Shown: positions 13,886 through 16,949 of the stretch, piece after piece | Layout: every line of letters starts with the position of its first letter | Numbering within the stretch: position 1 is the first letter of the stretch | Assembly (NCBI GenBank): GCA_020061995.1 | Contig: JAGUXE010000207.1 | Coordinates: forward strand, 1 to 16,949 | DNA length: 16,949 nt | Source: Ignavibacteriales bacterium | GTDB taxonomy: Bacteria; Bacteroidota; Ignavibacteria; Ignavibacteriales; Ignavibacteriaceae | Reading direction: 5' to 3' | Notes under the pieces: generated by a model | Databases searched by the model: none | Seen by the model: only the letters and a program-made list of their open reading frames with translations | What the model was told of the DNA's origin: nothing | Translations under genes and position numbers: made by a program

Positions 13886-16162
13886 TTATAACTTAGCAGT
13901 AAAGCCAAGAATCGGTGTTATCCCAAAATCGTATCGCGGGGTTGTCGTAATTGTTCCCTTTGTATCCGTTTTGAATGAATATGAGGTTACATTTTCTCTA
14001 TTATATATATTCCACAAATCGAGATATACCGAGAATGACCAAGTTTCGAAAACGAATTGCTTATCAATCCGAATATCCAATTTATGGTAATCGGGATATC
14101 GTGCCGAATTTTTATCGCCTTCAACTAAAAAATTAGAATTGTTTTTGGAAATTACACCCACAATTGGTGTAAAAGGATTTCCTGAAGCATATTGAAACTT
14201 TGCTCCAATTTGCCAGCCCGAGCCGATCTCAATTCCCGATAATAAATTTATTATATGAGGACGATCATACTCGAAATCATACAACGATTCCGATTGATAA
14301 TCTCTTCTCTTCGAAATTGAATAAGAATAAGATGCACTTCCTACGATACCTTCGGTGAATTTTTTCTGAATTGATAACTCAATTCCTCGTGCATATCCGC
14401 TTCCGGTATTGATAAGCAAATTCGAACTTTCCGGATCAATAATAATATTTGATAATTCTTTATGATAAATTTCGATGCTTGCCCTTGTATCATAGCTTAA
14501 TCTATGTTCAATTCCGGCGATTATGTGTACTGCGTCGCTGCTTTTCAATGAACTGTTCCGCGGATCAGGTGCAATCTGGTAACTCGCAGGTGATTGATAA
14601 TATTTTCCCCACGCAAAATTGAAGTTGGTTTTATCGGTAATATCATAAGAGAGAGAAACACGCGGACTGAAATTATTTTCTTTGGTAAAATTAAAATAAT
14701 CATAACGCAGACCGGTGGTAACAACAAGTGGATCAATAATGCGAAATGAAGAATGAAAATATAGTGCAGTCTTTACCGTTGCATCGGGATTATAGGAGAT
14801 TGTATTTGCGGGAATTATCGTTCCATTTCGAAGCGTGTCCCCGGGATTCCAAGATTCATTTTTCGAGTTGATGATTTTGAATTGTCCGCCCAACTTAAAA
14901 TTAATTTCCCTAGAAAATTGATAATTCAATTCCGGTTTAACCGTAAATTCATTTTCTTGAATATCTTCTCCCATTAATAATGGCAAAGCTTCCGTCCCCT
15001 GCCGAGTGATCCATCCGTTACTTGTGAAGGAAGCCGTTACGAGAGAAAAAGCTTTTTCAGAAATTAGGGAACGCCAATTAATTCCGAAAGCAGCGCCATA
15101 ATCGTCGCGAGTTAAATAGCTAAATCTGTTCCATGAAGCCTCACTCTCTTTCATAGAGCCTGTACGTTCAATCTGATCCAAATAATAAAAACCAACGAGA
15201 CTGATTCTATTTTTTTTGTTGATATCGTATGTAATTTTACCAACTGCGTCATAATAACTTGGCGCTGCAGGTTTATCTAGTGTCGCTGTAATAAGATCGA
15301 AAAATCCGCGACGTAATGAGAAAACTATATTACTGTTTTCAAACAGAGGACCATCAAGCATAATTCCGAATCCGGCTATATTTAAATTTGCATCGGTATT
15401 CCAAATTTCTCTGTTCCCTTCACGCAAACTCATATCAAAAACGGAAGACATTTTATCCCCATATCGAGAAGAAAAGCCACCGGTTAAAAAATCAACTTTT
15501 TGAAGAAGCGCCGGATTTACGATACTAATTATGCCCATCGATTCACCCGTTCGAGCAAAATGTATTGGATTATAAACTTCGATACCATCTAAAAGAGTTA
15601 AGTTTTCATCAGGACTTCCGCCTCTTACAATAAGTTGTGCACTTTTTGCACCTGCAGTTGCAACTCCGGGTAAAGATTGCATCACTCTAAAAATATCTTC
15701 TGCAGAACCAGGCGATCTTCTAATTTCTTCAGGCGATAAAGTTCTGAAACTAACCGGATTTTCTACAGGTTTAGAAAAGTAATCTGCGTTTACTTGTACT
15801 GCTTCCATTTCCAACATCGAAGGTTGAAGTTCAAAATTTATCGTTTGATTACGGTTTGGGTTAATTGTTATATCTGAATAAACCGAAGATTCATATCCAA
15901 TCATTGAAGCTTTTAATTCGAAGTTCCCAGGAGTTAATTTTTTAATTATGTAATATCCATTTTCATCGCATGCCGCGCCAATATTCGTTCCCTCGATGAT
16001 AATATTCGCGCCGACCAGCGGTTGTTTAGTTGCGGCATCCCTAACTTCGCCTGAAACTATACCAGTTTTGCTTTGACTTTGAGCTTCGCCTAGAATTGCA
16101 ATAAAAATTATTATCGCAAACACGAAAGCATTCTTTAGCCTAATTGATTTTCTGTTAAACAA
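13886..16162 (-). CDS. TonB-dependent outer-membrane receptor with carboxypeptidase-regulatory-like domain
   Basis: The protein has 758 residues from the TTG at 16162, which has AAGGA 8 nt upstream. No ATG exists before the signal peptide; a further TTG at 16201 gives 771 residues. In order: signal peptide (about 9-30, 'NAFVFAIIIFIAILGEAQS'), CarboxypepD_reg-like beta-sandwich (about 33-112, 'GEVRDAATKQPLVGANIIIEG'), plug (about 142-249, with 'LIVRGGSPDENLTLLDGIEVYNP'), then a long beta-barrel to the C-terminus. There is no STN signalling domain, so it is not a classic FecA-type transducer despite lying directly upstream of an ECF sigma gene. It would take up a ligand across the outer membrane using TonB energy. 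The substrate is unknown. Co-regulation with the efflux genes is inferred from position. Confidence 0.92.
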   Translation of the reverse strand: MFNRKSIRLKNAFVFAIIIFIAILGEAQSQSKTGIVSGEVRDAATKQPLVGANIIIEGTNIGAACDENGYYIIKKLTPGNFELKASMIGYESSVYSDITINPNRNQTINFELQPSMLEMEAVQVNADYFSKPVENPVSFRTLSPEEIRRSPGSAEDIFRVMQSLPGVATAGAKSAQLIVRGGSPDENLTLLDGIEVYNPIHFARTGESMGIISIVNPALLQKVDFLTGGFSSRYGDKMSSVFDMSLREGNREIWNTDANLNIAGFGIMLDGPLFENSNIVFSLRRGFFDLITATLDKPAAPSYYDAVGKITYDINKKNRISLVGFYYLDQIERTGSMKESEASWNRFSYLTRDDYGAAFGINWRSLISEKAFSLVTASFTSNGWITRQGTEALPLLMGEDIQENEFTVKPELNYQFSREINFKLGGQFKIINSKNESWNPGDTLRNGTIIPANTISYNPDATVKTALYFHSSFRIIDPLVVTTGLRYDYFNFTKENNFSPRVSLSYDITDKTNFNFAWGKYYQSPASYQIAPDPRNSSLKSSDAVHIIAGIEHRLSYDTRASIEIYHKELSNIIIDPESSNLLINTGSGYARGIELSIQKKFTEGIVGSASYSYSISKRRDYQSESLYDFEYDRPHIINLLSGIEIGSGWQIGAKFQYASGNPFTPIVGVISKNNSNFLVEGDKNSARYPDYHKLDIRIDKQFVFETWSFSVYLDLWNIYNRENVTSYSFKTDTKGTITTTPRYDFGITPILGFTAKL

Positions 16163-16414
16163 TAGAAATTTCCTTTTAGTAATTGACTGAACATATGACA
16201 ATTGATTTGCTAAATACCTGCGGTTTAATTTTTTATTTCGAGAATGGATTTAATAAATGTTAAACTGGGGAAGGGAGAATCATTTTTTAGATTTGAATTG
16301 TGCCAAGTGGAATATTGGATAATGCTAAATCGTCGATTTACTATTCTTTTAATCTGTAATCCGTTCCGCTGTTCTTACCGATTCAATCGCTAATCTCTTG
16401 GTATTCGAGTAATC

Positions 16415-16540
16415 AAAATCCCATAAAAAAAATCACAACTCATTTTCCAACCCGAAACAACAGACCGCGACCTTTGAGGTAGGTACTGTTTGGCGGGGGT
16501 GGGTTATGGAAAATGCGCTATTATGAGTTTGGTTTTTAAT
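16415..16540 (+). ncRNA. Structured non-coding element, copy B (unknown family)
   Basis: This is the second copy of the element at 4607-4740, same strand. It folds into one long imperfect hairpin on the plus strand: AACTC (16437-16441) with GAGTT (16525-16529); ATTTTCC (16442-16448) with GGAAAAT (16508-16514); AACCCG (16449-16454) with TGGGTT (16500-16505); AACAG (16459-16463) with CTGTT (16486-16490); ACC with GGT; and ACCT (16470-16473) with AGGT (16477-16480) around a TTG loop. That is about 30 pairs. It lies 250 nt upstream of the TonB receptor gene, on the opposite strand. It could be a regulatory RNA or a dispersed DNA repeat; no known family is recognised. Confidence 0.45.
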
Positions 16541-16949
16541 AGTCAAAAAGAGTTTTTAAAATCATTAATACTCATCGTTTTGAGATGATGGTTTTAGTCT
16601 CATCTAATAAAAACATAGTCGGTGTAGCATAGATAAAATAATCATTTGCAGCTTTGCCGTCCCATCAGGTTAAATCTGATACGTTTAGACTAATTAAAAA
16701 ATGAATTATTATGAAGATAACCGTTTAAGCAACCACCTTTCGATGTTTGCAAGTTAATTATCTAATAACGATTCAGTGTTAACCAAAATTTACTTACTCA
16801 ATTTTTGTTTCTCTAAATCTGACTATTTGAAAAGCATCTTTCGTGTTACACCAAAATAAAAGGTAACCGAAATTATAAAGAATAAAATATGTTAATAAAG
16901 GTGTTCAAAACATGATAAAATAAAAAATAATAGCGATAATAATTGTTTC
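16541..16949. other. Gene-free AT-rich end of the window
   Basis: About 400 bases without a usable ORF. Small palindromes are present, such as AGATGA...TCATCT around 16581-16605 and ATCAG...CTGAT around 16664-16680, beside a CGTCCC patch. None is long enough to name. The segment between the TonB receptor start and copy B (16202-16414) also shows no gene and no promoter that I can support. Confidence 0.5.

Noticed and set aside
4607..16540. Copies A and B as attL/attR of a recent mobile island
   Set aside because: The copies are clearly diverged in sequence and length, and no integrase or transposase lies between them. A recent duplication would be near-identical.
1..16949. CRISPR arrays, rRNA, tRNA or insertion sequences
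   Set aside because: No regularly spaced repeats, cloverleaf-like tRNA, rRNA stretch or transposase reading frame was seen on either strand.

Overview
The window looks like a chromosomal stretch of an AT-rich bacterium of the Bacteroidota/Ignavibacteriota (FCB) side of the tree. The clues are family content (a PorT-type outer-membrane beta-barrel start, a TonB-dependent receptor with an N-terminal carboxypeptidase-regulatory-like domain, DUF2141, VapB of the 'DNIN.REKAYE' type), weak ribosome-binding sites, and a TAnnTTTG-like promoter element before one gene. The species cannot be named from sequence alone.

Left part (1-4.6 kb), small accessory pieces. From left to right these are: the 5' end of a leftward outer-membrane barrel gene; a palindrome-rich non-coding patch; a leftward orphan lipoprotein gene whose stop codon abuts a 66-bp nested palindrome resembling an integron attC site; a rightward DUF72 gene; and a 13-codon relic with the start of a phage-type (phiEco32-like) amidoligase beside an intact sigma-70-like protein. 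A leftward VapBC toxin-antitoxin pair follows. Its 59-aa antitoxin overlaps the toxin by 8 nt.

Middle and right (5.0-16.2 kb), one large leftward functional block. In transcription order it contains: a TonB-dependent receptor; an ECF sigma factor; a zinc-finger anti-sigma factor with one membrane segment; a CnrX/Spy-like periplasmic sensor with two LTxxQ motifs; then, after a hairpin and a pair of palindromic operator-like sites, a four-helix membrane protein, a His/Cys/Met-bearing lipoprotein, a TolC-type outer-membrane factor, a membrane-fusion protein, an RND pump of the HAE type, and a DUF2141 protein. The likely logic is a periplasmic signal sensed by the Spy/CnrX-like protein and the anti-sigma factor, release of the sigma factor, and induction of a tripartite envelope efflux pump. 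The layout recalls cnrYXH-cnrCBA, but the pump carries the HAE-type tandem Asp.

The most unusual signal is a pair of diverged ~130-bp copies of one structured non-coding element (about 4607-4740 and 16415-16540). They lie in the same orientation on either side of the whole efflux block. They share long 5' and 3' sequence blocks and a conserved pairing (AACCCG with CGGGTT or TGGGTT), and the second copy folds into a nearly continuous ~30-bp hairpin. I do not recognise the family. The last ~400 bases of the window show no gene.
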